A stretch of DNA of 64,000 nucleotides, from positions 4,950,925-5,014,924 of the forward strand of contig OZ038322.1 in NCBI GenBank assembly GCA_964035795.1, given 5' to 3'. This document shows, piece by piece, positions 46,235-57,039 of this stretch. A model generated the notes under the pieces. It was not told the DNA's origin. It searched no databases and saw only the letters and a program-made list of their open reading frames with translations. Source of the stretch: Pterobdella sp. o SKG-2022. Lineage: Eukaryota > Annelida > Clitellata > Hirudinida > Piscicolidae. Made by a program: the position numbers and the translations under genes. Every line of letters begins with the position of its first letter. Positions within the stretch are counted from its first letter, which is position 1.

Positions 46235-49200
46235 CATAGGAAGCAGTAGTTTCTTTTTGGCATACACAAAAATACCGATGCCATGGTGATGGAAACATTC
46301 TTGGCTACAGCTGTAGGCAATCTTGTTCAAGTTAGAAGAGTAACATGTGAATTTTTAGAGAAGTTGCGACCCTAAATCTCATTCAGCAAAAAAAAACTCT
46401 TGACTAAACAAAAAAATATACCCCCATACCGCATTGCTCATCGCGCGGGTGAACAAAGAGCGCGTCCTCCAACGTATCATCAAGTTGGAATCGAAAAATG
46501 TGCTACTGGTGAAAAGCTATTACCACAAATTAGACAAAAAAGATCTTTATTGAATTGTAGGTTAACAAAAAATATAGCAACAATAAACATCGAATCTTTA
46601 AGGAATAATCACAAACTATATGAATTAACATACTTATCTAGTAAATATAATATAGATATAACCTGTATACAAGAACACAAGTTATATCATCCAGAAAAAA
46701 CAATAAGATACTGCAATACTGGAAACGGTTGGACACTAGTTACAAGCCCCGCAGAAAAAGCAACAAACAACGTTACCATTAGAGAAGTTGGTATGTTTAT
46801 AAGCTCTGAAGCTCACCAGTCTCTAGTGAACGTTGAATCAGTCAACCCACGAATCATTGTTGCAACCTTTAATGGAAACCCAAAAACAACTGTGATATCA
46901 TGCTACAGTCGTACAAATTGCTCCGACGAATTAGAAATACAAAACTTTTACCATCAATTGACAAATCCAATCAAAAATATTTCTAAACATAATGTGCTAA
47001 TTATATGAGGTGATATGAACGCAAAAATTGACAATAATAAATGTGTAGGCAACAGCTACCATAATTATACAAACAGAAATGTTGAGTATTTGTTAGATCT
47101 AACAATCGACTGTGGTCTAATCAATATTCCCACAAAGTTTCAAAAAAATAAAGAAAATTTATGAATTTTCATTTATCCAAAAGAAACAAAAAGTTAACTT
47201 GATTATATCCTTATTAATAAAAAATGGAAAAATAGTGCTATTGACTGTCACTCGTTCAACACATACTCACCACTTGAACCAGATCACAGGGTATGTACAG
47301 CGAAAATCAGATTGTCTCTAAGATACATTATCTCAAAAAGCAAAAAAAACTATGAGTCATGATTGGTCAAAATTATTAAATGATGGAAATATAAAAATAG
47401 CTATGCTGTAGAAATCAGAAACCAATTCGAACAACTACAAAACCTTAATCTTGATAACTTCAACAAACGATTTTTAGGAAAATATAACAAAAGCTCCGCT
47501 GAAGCTGATAAAAAACATGTCACAAAAAAAATCCAACCAAAAAGAGATTTGCCATGGAAAACGATATTGTTTGCAAAAAGCGAAATGAGCTGAACGAAGC
47601 TATCAAACGCAAGAAAGAAAAAAACGATCTTACAAACATCCTACTTGTGGAAAAAGCTAAAAAAGATCTAGAACATGCTTATGATGAAAAACAAAAAAAT
47701 TACGTGAAAAGCAAAATAAAGGTAATCAAAGATGCGCACATAAATCACCATTCTAGACTAGTATGAGATACAGTGAATGAAGTGACGAGAAGAAAGGCCC
47801 AAAAGTGGTCGAATCTATGCAAACAACACAGAAGAACGTCTTGCTGTTTGGAAAGATCACTTTCAAAAGCTTCTCGGACAATCACCAAAGATAGATGATC
47901 AACCCGTACTAAAAGTATTCGATACTCTCTCAATTAAAACTGGTGAATTTACTGCAATCGAGCTTCAAGCTTCCATAAAGTCTTTTCAAAATAACAAAGC
48001 TACTGGCCTTGATAATATACCAATAGAAACATGGAAAACAGGCTGTATGAACGAAGAACTATTAAATGTATGCAACAAAACATATCTTGGTGACGCACCA
48101 AACTGCTGGCTACAAGATGCAATCTTACCTGTTCCAAAAAAGGGAGACTTGAGTATAGCCAGTATTTACCAAAGAACAACTCTATCTTCGTCAGTATCCA
48201 AGATATACAATGAAAGCTTGCTAAATAGAATACGTCCAATTTTAGATGAAAAGTTGAGAACAAACCAAAATGGCTTCAGATCTGGTCGATCCACTCTTGC
48301 TCAAATTCTCACGCTCAGAAGAATAATCAAAGGAGTCAAATCAAAAACACTACCGGCAGTTATGATTTTTGTAGATTTCTATAAAGCTTTCGATTCAATT
48401 CATAGAGGAAAACTAATGAAAGACTAAAAGCATATGGCATTCCTCTTGAAACTGCAAAAGCAATTTCACTTTTATATGAAAACACTACTGCTAAATTTAT
48501 CTCCCCAGATGGCGATACAAGTTTTTTTCCAATTCATGCAGGAGTTTTGCAGGGAGATACATTAGCACCCTACCTGTTCATAATAGCAGTAGATTATGCA
48601 ATGAAGACCCCAATTTCTAATTCAGATGATTGTGGCTTTACTCTCGAAAAAGCTAAAAGTAGGAGACATCCAGCACTATGCATAACAGACAGACTACGCA
48701 GATTATATTGCCCTATGGATAAAGCTGAAAAATTGTTACATAACTTAGAAATGGCAGCTAAACTAATAGGTCTTCACATTAATGAGAAAAAAACACAATA
48801 TATGATATTTAATCATAATTTTTTAAAACTCACCTTAATCAACAAAAAATGCATAAAACTCACACACGATTTTCCCTATCTAGGATCCTGGATATATTCT
48901 AACGAGAAAGACGTTGACGTAAGAATCGGTAAAGATTGGGTTGCTCTACAAAAAATAAATACTATCTGAAATTCAAATCTGTCAAAAAACTTGAAATTAA
49001 CATTTTAACCTACTACAGTGAGCTTTGTGCTACTATATGGATTTAGTACCTGGACATTGAGCAAAAAGTTAGAAACAAAGTTAAACGGGTGCTATACAAA
49101 AATTCTAAGAGTTGTGAATAATGTAAAAAAGCAGCAATGTGTAAGCAATAATGTACTATACGACAACTTACCAAAGATAACCAATACAATTGCAACACAG

Positions 49201-49440
49201 AGAGTGAGTTTCACAGAACATTGCTTTCGCAGTAAAGAAGTTGTACACAAATTGATACTATGGAAACCAAAATGTGGTAAAAATACTAGAGGAAGACCAG
49301 CTCAAAATTTTATCAACCAACTAACTGATGATACTAATCTTGATAAAGAAGATTTAGAAACAGCTATGAACGATAGGGAGTATTGGAAGAACAAAGTCAT
49401 AGAAGTTCGACTGCGGTTGACATGATGATAATGATGATGA
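46235..49440 (+). pseudogene. LINE-A, near full-length but disabled
   Basis: This is an APE-type non-LTR retrotransposon. The endonuclease (46400 to about 47300) has ATINIESLRNN, TCIQEHKLYH, GDMNAKIDN after a TGA, LDYILINKKW and PDHRV. The linker includes the 47554-47766 block. The RT contains NNKATGLDNIPIETW, QNGFRSGRSTLAQILTL, IFVDFYKAFDSIH (48047-48427) and LQGDTLAPYLFIIAVDYAM (about 48547-48605). The active site at 48695-48706 reads YADY instead of YADD. The tail has FTEHCFRSKEVVHKLILW and GKNTRGRPAQ. At least five frame breaks are present. It ends with a GATGATAATGATGATGA simple tail. The clade looks close to RTE-like elements, but that is by eye. Confidence 0.85.
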
Positions 49441-49895
49441 GATGAACTCATTTCTGAGAAAGTTGTAAAAATTCATCAGACCCTCTGAGGTTTTTTTTTA
49501 TTACCCCCATTTTCCGCAGTTTAGGTTAGGAACGTACCCTATCTTTATCATCAGGCTGTTAGTGTTGGTTTTAGGATGTTTCTTTGCATGTTAAGAACTT
49601 CTTCTAAGAACCTAGCCTGATTGAAGCAGACTGATAAAACAGTCTGTGCGGGGTCCTCCAAAAAAATGATTTTGAAACAAGATAAAATTAGTAAGCCCAA
49701 AGGATTACTGGAGGACAGGGAAGGGTTGTTTAGATTTGTACCCTGAAAGGGTAGCAGCTCCACCAACTAGCAGGCCTAAACGCTGAAGCGTAGATGCCTT
49801 TTAAGGTCATGCCTTGGACAGGTGCCTTTCAACGTCATGTCTAGAACCGAGACCCTCTAATGTCCGGTTTGATGAGGAATGTAAGTTTTCTTAAT
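49441..49895. other. GC-richer leader-like segment, probable LINE 5' region
   Basis: No firm gene is visible. The segment contains two related words about 35 bp apart, TTTTAAGGTCATGCCTTGGAC and TTTCAACGTCATGTCTAGAAC, and a minus-strand open stretch at 49766-49551. Its position just before a LINE linker fragment suggests the untranslated leader of that element, but this is inference only. Confidence 0.35.
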
Positions 49896-50341
49896 GCATA
49901 ACAAGAAAGTTGGAGCAAAAGTACTTGAGGTCTCGTTCAACAGCTGATCATGAGACATGGTTCAAGCAGAAGAATTTTTTCAAGCGTCTCTGTAGGAAAA
50001 AGAAAAAGGAGTTTTGGGAGTTTAAGCTATTTAAATCTAAAAACAAATCAGTGACAACTTGGGATTATATAAATGAGGTTGCTGCTAGGGGTAAGGTAGG
50101 TGAAGGTAAAGGCATAAAAATTGGTAGTTTTTATAAATACTTAGATGAAAAAATTTGTGAGCTCAAAAGTGTAGATGGTGGTCTATTTCAAATTGAGGTT
50201 TCATCCAGGACTTCTGTGTTTGACGAATTTCTTGAAGTGAATGGAGAGGAATTAGTGAAAATGATCAAAAACTTACCAAATAAACAGTATGCTTTAGATC
50301 CAATCCTAACTTGGCTATTGAAACAAATAGCAAGATTATAA
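49896..50341 (+). pseudogene. LINE-B linker fragment
   Basis: The open frame 49910-50341 reads RSTADHETWFKQKNFFKRLC, RKKKKEFWEFKLFKSKNK, VNGEELVKMIKNLPNKQYAL and DPILTWLLKQ. This is the linker and first RT finger motif (the ALDPIPTWLLK type) seen in jockey/CR1-like LINEs. It is cut off exactly where a MITE arm begins at 50342. Confidence 0.68.
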
Positions 50342-50425
50342 TAGAATAAACACTATGGTTTTTTGAGAAACTTAATACACGAAGTTTTTCGTAAGAGTAT
50401 CTTACATTATCAAGTGCATAACTCA
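50342..50425. mobile_element. Foldback MITE, family 1, half copy C
   Basis: One arm only is present: AATAAACACTATGGTTTTTT, GAGAAACTTAATACACGAAG, TTTTTCGTAAGAGTATCTTA and CATTATCAAGTG. The second arm is missing, so the element was truncated or recombined at the junction between LINE-B and LINE-C. Confidence 0.75.
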
Positions 50426-51480
50426 AAAGCATTCAGCAATTTTGAAAGTCTTGCCACCAACCATCGCTTAGTGCCAGTTAAATTGAAGCTCAGTCTGCGC
50501 AGAAACATAAAAACTCCCATGACTGGACTATATTGCTCAATGACAACTTACAGCATTTCAGTGACATTTCAACGCAGATAAGAGGATTCATGAGTGACAA
50601 CGATGAATTTGATGCGACAAAAAGCTATGAAAAACTCATGAAGTAAATAAAGATGCTACAAAAATGCTAATACCAAATTAAAAAAAATAAAAAAGCCTAA
50701 AATAAAAAAATTAAAAGAGGCTGGGTATGAATTGAGGAAGGTCTTTCATAAATACCAATTGAGAAGCAGCACTAAAAATCAGCAGATGTTACAAAGCAAA
50801 AAACATTTTCTCCAAGAAACTTACTAAAAATTCAAGAAGAACTCAATACATTATTTTCAAAAATTGGAATTACCGATAAAAAACACAACGATGGCGAAAG
50901 TTGGAAGCTGATAAGCATGATAACTTGTCGAAAATCAACAAAACAGGGAATGATCAGAAGTCAATCAAAAGAAGAAAGAGTCTAAAAGTGGTACAATTAC
51001 TTCTATGATTTGGTTGATAGATTGTAGAAGATAATTTTTAGACTATAGATATACCAAAAGTTTTTGATGGTTTGCTAATAAATGACGGCAATTTGTCACT
51101 AAAAGAGTTTAAAGAAGCAAAATTACAACTAAAAGAAGGAAAAAGATTTGAACCAGATAAAAACCTTGCCAAAGTCATAAAAAAATGTAACCTAGATGAA
51201 ATACTACTAAAAATTGCAAATAAATTACTGGGCGAGAACATGAGACCGGAGAAATGGTCAAAAACAATATAAATATTCCAAAATCCGGAGCTCTGAGTGA
51301 TCCAACTAATTACATGAAAACTTTTCTGGCTTCTACGGTTTCAAAAATAGTAAATAAGATGATTTTACACAGACTGCAATTAAAGATGGATACGCACCTT
51401 CAAATAAGTCAAAATGGCTTAAGACCAGGAAGATCCGCAACTTCACACATACAGGCTTTGAAAAAGCTAATATATATAAA

Positions 51481-51634
51481 ATCGATTTTCAGTCGCCCCA
51501 TAAGGGGGTTTCGTTAGCTCAGATGTTTTACAGGGAGCTACTCCTTGTTTATATAATTGTCGGCCCACGTGAGATTGAACCCGGTCACTTTCGATAATCA
51601 GTCAAACGCTCTACCAGCTGAGCTATGCGGGCCA
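51481..51634 (-). repeat. tRNA-derived SINE, copy 1
   Basis: On the minus strand the head (51633-51562) starts GGCCCGCATAGCTCAGCTGG and has a perfect A box, a B box (GGGTTCAATCTC) and matching acceptor arms (GGCCCGC/GTGGGCC). A CTGATTA anticodon loop would read GAT (Ile). The T stem does not pair properly, so it is not a normal tRNA. The body continues GAGTAGCTCCCTGTAAAACA, TGAGCTAACGAAACCCCC and TATGGGGCGACTGAAAATC. It interrupts the RT gene between ALKKLI and EEVKSHK, with GCTAATA/GCCAATA-like flanks. Confidence 0.8.
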
Positions 51635-51790
51635 ATAGAAGAAGTCAAAAGCCACAAAAGATAAGCCATCATTATATATGTTGACTTATTAAAAAGCTTT
51701 TGACTCGGTGCATCGAGAAATACTGTTGAAAACCTTGAAGGCATCTGACACACCACCAAGGCTGCTGAAAGCAATTGCTAAAATGTATAT

Positions 51791-51946
51791 CGGCCCGCGC
51801 AAGCTCAGTTGTAGAACATAAGACTGTTTATATAAAATTAGCGGATTCGATTCTGCGTGGGTCAATATTAAGTACACAAAGAGTAGCGCTTTGTGAAGCA
51901 TGTGTTGAGCTAACGAAATTTCAATATGGGGTGACTAATGGCCAAT
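51791..51946 (+). repeat. tRNA-derived SINE, copy 2
   Basis: The head begins CGGCCCGCGCAAGCTCAGTT and includes a B box GGATTCGATTCTGC and acceptor arms GGCCCGC/GTGGGTC. The anticodon region is degenerate. The body matches copy 1: GAGTAGCGCTTTGTGAAGCA, TTGAGCTAACGAAATTTC and TATGGGGTGACTAATGG. It is inserted in LINE-C between AIAKMY and YENTKA, with imperfect flanking repeats CTAAAATGTATAT and CTAAAAAAAATATAT. It is more diverged than copy 1. Confidence 0.78.
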
Positions 51947-53189
51947 CTAAAAAAAATATATGAGAATACCAAAGCTAATGTGATTATCCCTGATGGAGAG
52001 ACAAATTTTCTCGAAGTAAAAGCCGGTGTGTTACAAGATGATACTTTAGCGCCCTACCTCTTTGCAATCGTACTAGACTACGTCATGCGAGAAACTTACA
52101 GAGGTAGAAAAGAGGAACTTGGATTCAAGCTGCAAAAGCGAAAAAGTAGCAGACATCCGACAATAACAATAACCAACTTGGACTTCGCTGATGACATTGC
52201 TTTGATTCTTGAAGAAATGGATTAAGTACAACAAGTTCTTACAAGGTTAGAAGAGGAAACAAGAAAATTCTGTTTGCACTGCAACTCAAAAAGACGGAAA
52301 TGCAAGTTCTCAACTCAAAAGCACCGGTCTTAGTGAAAGAAAAAGATGGAAATGTACTACAGATAGCTACAAATTTCAAGTATCCCGGAGCATGGATGGA
52401 GAGTACTGAAAAAGACGAAGCAGTATGTAAAACGTTAGTTTGTTGCGCGTGTGACAAGCTCAAAAAAGTATGGACTTTAAAAATATCAAGAAAATTGAAA
52501 ATAAAACTGTTTTTGGCGACGATGGAGTCATTGCTCTTTTATGGAGCTGAACCATGGACATTAAAAACCTTGAAAAACAAACATAAGATGGAACCTCACA
52601 AAACTGTTACGCATGGCCATAAACATTTATTGGAAAAGCCACACCACTAACACCCACCTATACCAAGACTTATTTGAAGTAACGAAAATAATTCAACAAA
52701 GAAGAATGAGGCTAGCAGGTCATTGTTCCAGACATCTTGAAAAAGTCGTCTATAAATTCTTATTTTGTTAATCAACCAAAGGAAAACAGAACAGAGGGGG
52801 AAAAATGGCATTTTTAAATATTTTACTGAGAGATACGGAAACAAAAGTATTAATGAACTATCGAGAATTATGAAGGATCGAGAAAACTTGTGAAAGAGAA
52901 TGAACGCGGTGAGAGAATGAAGTGAAGGATAAAGGTCATTACAAAAAAATATTGGATTATGATATAAATTGAAAAATAAAATTTTTCTTTCAAACATAGT
53001 AACTAAAAAATTTGTCACAATAAATAGTCACAATATAATTTACAATAATTTATTTTATCAGATCAAATCAATTACGAGTATGATTATAGTGGCAACAACT
53101 TCAGGAGTTGCTAGACCACTGAGTATTATGAACTTTGAATGCAATGTAATGTAATGTAAGTTTTCTTAGATATGGCAATTTAAAAAATA

Positions 53190-53860
53190 ACTATGCAAGT
53201 ATTACTAAATAAATAAAACAGTTAACTAAGATTATAGGAAAAAAAGATCTGTTGTTTGAAACAAAAGCAACCCTAATAAGACTTTTATAAATGACATCGA
53301 GAAAACTGAGTTGGTTTTATGAATGTATAAAATAATTAAATCTGTGATAATAAACAAAAAAGTATGCATAGATGAAACTTCAGATAAGATATTTTGAGCA
53401 ATCAAATGTTAATTTTAGACAAAATTTGAACAACTTCATTGTCTTTATCTTTTTTCTTCGATGGGACTTCCACATCATCACAATTGAAACCAGAAAGTGC
53501 TTGTCTTTTTCTTTATTGTTACATTCTTTGATATTGATTAAATGATAATATTTTTTTTAATCTTTTATAGAACTTTCATCCAAGTAATGCCAGCCTTTAT
53601 TACCCCAAAAACCATGAAGTGTTTATCTTTGTAATTTTTGTGGTTGCGTAAGATGAAAATTGTTGATATTCTCAATTTATCTACTTTCTATATAAAGCAA
53701 AAAATCCGAAATCATCCTAAAAGAAGTAGTTCTTGTATGTAATTGTACTAAGTTATCGAATTTTGAAATAAACTGCGAAATTATTTTAAATAATAATATT
53801 TTGACATTTTCAAATGAATTATTTAGCTTTCAAGTATAAAAATCGACTCTTGGCAGAATT
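53190..53860 (-). repeat. Dispersed repeat X, copy 2 (inverted to copy 1)
   Basis: This is the reverse complement of 29440-30100 over nearly its full length with high similarity. Shared words include AACAGTTAACTAAGATTATA, AACTGAGTTGGTTTTATGAA and AGTATAAAAATCGACTCTT. No coding capacity is seen. Confidence 0.72.
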
Positions 53861-53939
53861 TTACTAGAGTGCCTTAGTCGTGAGTTTTGGATATAATTTA
53901 GCACTAAAATGGTTAGATAGTAAAGTCAACAATCACAAA

Positions 53940-54008
53940 TTATTTATAAAAACGAAGACAAGATAATTTAAGCTTGTCTTACGAAAAGCTTCTTGTCTTC
54001 GTTATATT
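53940..54008. repeat. Compact palindrome between X copies
   Basis: AACGAAGACAA and TTGTCTTCGTT enclose AAGCTTGTCTTACGAAAAGCTTC. The inner part contains the TTACGAAAAGCTTC word of MITE family 1. It looks like a miniature or internally deleted foldback copy. Confidence 0.6.
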
Positions 54009-54520
54009 TATAAAATGACTTGGAAAACTGAGTTGATTTTATAAATGTACTATTCTTGATTAAATCTGTGATAATTAAAAAAAAATATATGGATACAACT
54101 TTAAATAAAATTTTGAGCAATCAAAGGTTAATTTTAAACAAAATTTGAACAACTTCATTGTCTTCATTTTTTTTTTAATGGCACTTCTGTATTGCCACAA
54201 TTGAAGCCAGAAAGTACTTATCTCATTTTTTTTTCTAATGTTACATTTTTAAATATTAATTGAATGATAATATTCTTTTTACTTCATAGAATTTCATTAA
54301 ACTTATACAAGTAATGTCAGCTTTTATTAACCCCCAGAAACTATGAGGTATTTATCTTTGTATTGTTTGTTGTTGCATATGATGAAATTGTTGACATTCA
54401 CAATTCATCTGTTTTTATGGAAGGCAAAAATTACGAATTCATCCCAAAAGAAATAGTTTTTGTATGTTATTGTACTAAGTTATCAAATTTCAAAATAATA
54501 TATATATACTTAGAGTTCAC
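54009..54520 (-). repeat. Dispersed repeat X, copy 3 (diverged)
   Basis: This is in the same orientation as the 53190 copy and clearly related (GACTTGGAAAACTGAGTTG, ACAACTTCATTGTCTTCATT, AAACTATGAGGTATTTATCT), but with many changes. It begins directly after the palindrome at 53940-54008. Confidence 0.65.
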
Positions 54521-54569
54521 GAAAAAAAAATCAAATTTATTCAATGTTCTTTTTATTCGTGCTTCTATA

Positions 54570-54962
54570 GCAGGCTCCTCCTAATGGACTGCCACCTTGT
54601 CGTGGTCGGGAGGCTTGAGCACTTCAGTAATTCTGAGAGCTATGCCGGTGGGAGCGTAAGCTCCTGGCAGGATCACCCAAGCCGGACAAGTCAAAGGGTA
54701 GAGGTCGGACTGGCCCTCCAGGTTGGGGGTTTGAACTAGGCTAAAAACCCGGCTTTGTAAAAAAAATCTGTTACAGAAACTACAACAAACTGCTTAGTCC
54801 AGAAAGGGTTCTCTCTAGCAGAGCCTATGACGCAAGCTGGTGAAACCCCTCGGGAAGCCAGTGCGCTGACAACTCTTTTGACGACCAAGGCCAAAACCAG
54901 GATAAAAACCTGGAAAATCAGAACCCTACACGAGACAGGCAAGACAGCTCAAGTTTGTCGAA
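54570..54962 (+). pseudogene. LINE-D 5' leader and endonuclease start
   Basis: A GC-richer leader (GCCACCTTGTCGTGGTCGGG; AGCTATGCCGGTGGGAGC) runs into TAKTRIKTWKIRTLHETGKT and AQV at about 54885-54955, the first endonuclease motif of RTE-like elements. It ends abruptly at a point where sequence on the opposite strand becomes an RT fragment. Confidence 0.68.
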
Positions 54963-55480
54963 AAATAAGTCTTTGTGTGGGCCTGCAACCTCTTAAGGTT
55001 GAATAGTATGCCGTTGAAATAATAACGGATGTATACAGCATCTTCATCGTCAAGGTCTTCCATGGCCTGCTTGACCATCATGCTGAAGAGGATGCTGAAC
55101 AGAGTATGAGCCGGTACACAACCTTGTTTCACACCTTTGAAAATGGCAAAGGACTTAGAAAGGTTACTGTTCAACCTAACTTGCCCGTGCTGGTCTTCAT
55201 GCAGCTGGTTGATCATACTGAGGGACTTTGGGGGACAGCCGAGGCGCTCCATGATTAGCAAAGACCTTTTCTGCTCACCATGTCGAACGCCTTCGATGAA
55301 TCGATAAACATTACTTACAGTCCTTTTTTCTGCTTTCGGCACTTTTCTTGAAGCTGTTGGACGACAAAAACCATGTCTGTGGTACCCCAGTTGGCTCTTA
55401 CGCCACACCTAATTTCTGGGAAATGGCCTTCTACAATGGTACTCCATGCCTTCCTTTTTTTTGCTTTTCTCAAGTTCTTA
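54963..55480 (-). pseudogene. LINE-D RT fragment, inverted next to its 5' end
   Basis: The minus strand reads CGVRANWGTTDMVFVVQQLQ with EKCRKQKKGL (about 55315-55405), then after a frameshift ERLGCPPKSLSMINQLHEDQ, HGQVRLNSNLSKSFAIFKGV, KQGCVPAHTLFSILFSMMVK and QAMEDLDDEDAVYIRY (about 55010-55260). This spans the RT fingers to motif B. The active site is not included. It is possibly the same insertion as 54570-54962 but in opposite orientation. Confidence 0.75.
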
Positions 55481-55484
55481 TTGT

Positions 55485-55800
55485 TCATTTTTTGCAACTT
55501 CATCACTAAAGGGTCCCAGGCATTTGTGTCCACCTGCAACTGTGAATCATTGAATCTATTTCTTACCGATTTATTTTTTCTTTTCTCCAGGCTTTTCTGT
55601 CTTAATAGTTTCATTTGAAGAAATGCTTTATTTTTTCAATTAGTGTTTTTAGAATCACTGGCTTATCACAGTCCGCTTTTTCATGAAATACTCTCGTGCG
55701 TGCTTGTTTAAACCTGAAATTGGTTTTGAGTCTTCATGTGATATTACGTTTTCTTCATCTTGCTTCATTCGGGTCTTTATATTGACCTATATCTGTGCAA
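55485..55800 (-). pseudogene. Penelope/GIY-YIG-like tail fragment, second copy
   Basis: The minus strand has RNRFNDSQLQVDTNAWDPLV followed by MKLQKMNNKNLRKAKKRKAW. An upstream H-A-R-E-C segment (about 55685-55725) parallels SKHARKCSQ at 32270. It aligns with the copy upstream of lectin 1. The family call is tentative. Confidence 0.4.
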
Positions 55801-56287
55801 TGTAACACTTTTTAAAATTGCACGAATATTTCAGTTTGTATATTGTCTTTTGGTTTTGTTTTATTTTCAGCACAAAGAATGTTTCTTAGTTTGGGACCAG
55901 AAGAGTAAAGAAAGAACACGTTTTTTTTAACTGTCGATTCATATGTGGGATGTTCGGTATTGAGGCCCATGGAATGACAATATTCTTAAATAAAATTTAA
56001 AATGACATGTTATATGCATAAAATTAAACGCTGCAAATAAATATATCGAAAAGATAGTTTAAATTAATAAAAACATAAGAAATGAAAACGTGTTTTGAAT
56101 ATAGCAGTAAAATGTTGTTTTCCGTTGAGATACATAATTTTGAAATAAGCTCAAAGTTGAGTACACTTTAAGTTTTTAAAATAAAAAGATTATTCAGTCA
56201 ATAACTAGCCAATCAATCGAAAAGAACAGAAGACGTTTAAAAAAGGCATTATTCATAATCAAATGAATAAATTACTTGGAAAAGGTC

Positions 56288-56294
56288 TATAAAA
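56288..56294 (+). promoter_or_regulatory. TATA box upstream of lectin copy 3
   Basis: TATAAAA lies 150 bp before the ATG at 56438. A TCTCTCTATTTTGCAG word follows, as in copy 2. The surrounding upstream region matches copy 1 almost base for base. Confidence 0.5.
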
Positions 56295-56817
56295 TTTGCA
56301 TGGAACAGGTAAAATGTGTCTCTCTATTTTGCAGGTTTTGAGGTTGTCTTGCCGAATCGGTTTGCATCATTTAGTGTTCAAAGTTAAATTGAATGATCGA
56401 AAACGTTTTAGCTAATTGAATCTTGATAATTCCAGGCATGGCTCTGAACCTAGCGGTATTTTTGACAGTCGTTTTCATCTGCTGGATCCCAGCACAAACA
56501 AGCAAGTTATGAGTATTTTTCAATATTGTGCTAAGTGAAACATTATGAATTTTTTTTGTCGCTCACAAATTGTTTCTATAACAAGAAAATTCGGCTAAAA
56601 AAATTTTTTCATGAGTTGAGTACAACTGACATTTGAGAAAACATTCTTCTTTTTGATTTAGGGTATTGGTTGGTTTAATAAAAATATTTTTGTTCAGATT
56701 TGTCTTACTTGGAGTAAGACCAAGTTTTCAAGGTGAAAACAAGTTGATCTCAAAAAGGGGTTCTAATAATTAGATTAAGCTTTCCGTTTTATTTTACTAG
56801 TAACTTCAAACAATGAG

Positions 56818-56905
56818 GGTTTATAAGAACACCTAGAAAAAAACTTGTATTTAGCTAAAATTTTCAACAAGTAAAACCTTGTCATAATTCATTAGCAAAG
56901 TTGTA
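56818..56905. repeat. Half copy of the 23.4-kb hairpin element
   Basis: GGTTTATAAGAACACCTAG ... ATTTTCAACAAGTAAAACC TTGTCATAATTCATTAGCAA matches 23398-23485 but lacks the second arm. It lies inside the first intron of lectin copy 3. Confidence 0.6.
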
Positions 56906-57039
56906 GAGAAAAGTAGAGAATTTGGACAAAAAACCATAAATAAATAAATTTTTGAAAATTGAAAAATGTTAATTTTTATTTTATGAGATACATTTCAAAG
57001 TATTCATGAATGGTGAAATTATTCTTTGATGTTATAATT

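Larger units (their letters stand above)
50426..52770 (+). pseudogene. LINE-C RT region, split by two SINEs
   Basis: The linker comes first (ATNHRLVPVKLKLSLRR near 50450; YEKLMK near 50620). The RT includes SKIVNKMILHRLQLKMDTH, SQNGLRPGRSATSHIQALKK (about 51410-51468), motif A IIIYVDLLKSF at about 51669-51702, then LQDDTLAPYLFAIVLDYVMR, and an intact FADD in LDFADDIALILEEMD (FADD at 52184-52195). The tail has RRMRLAGHCSRHLEKV (about 52700). Two SINE insertions (51481-51634, 51791-51946) interrupt it, with stops and frameshifts throughout. It is related to LINE-A, sharing the LQGDTLAPYLF and AGHC..S block style, but is a different subfamily. Confidence 0.8.

Noticed and set aside
51561..51633. 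Functional tRNA-Ile (GAT) gene
   Set aside because: The T stem does not pair, the sequence continues into a SINE body shared with a second copy, and it sits inside a LINE.
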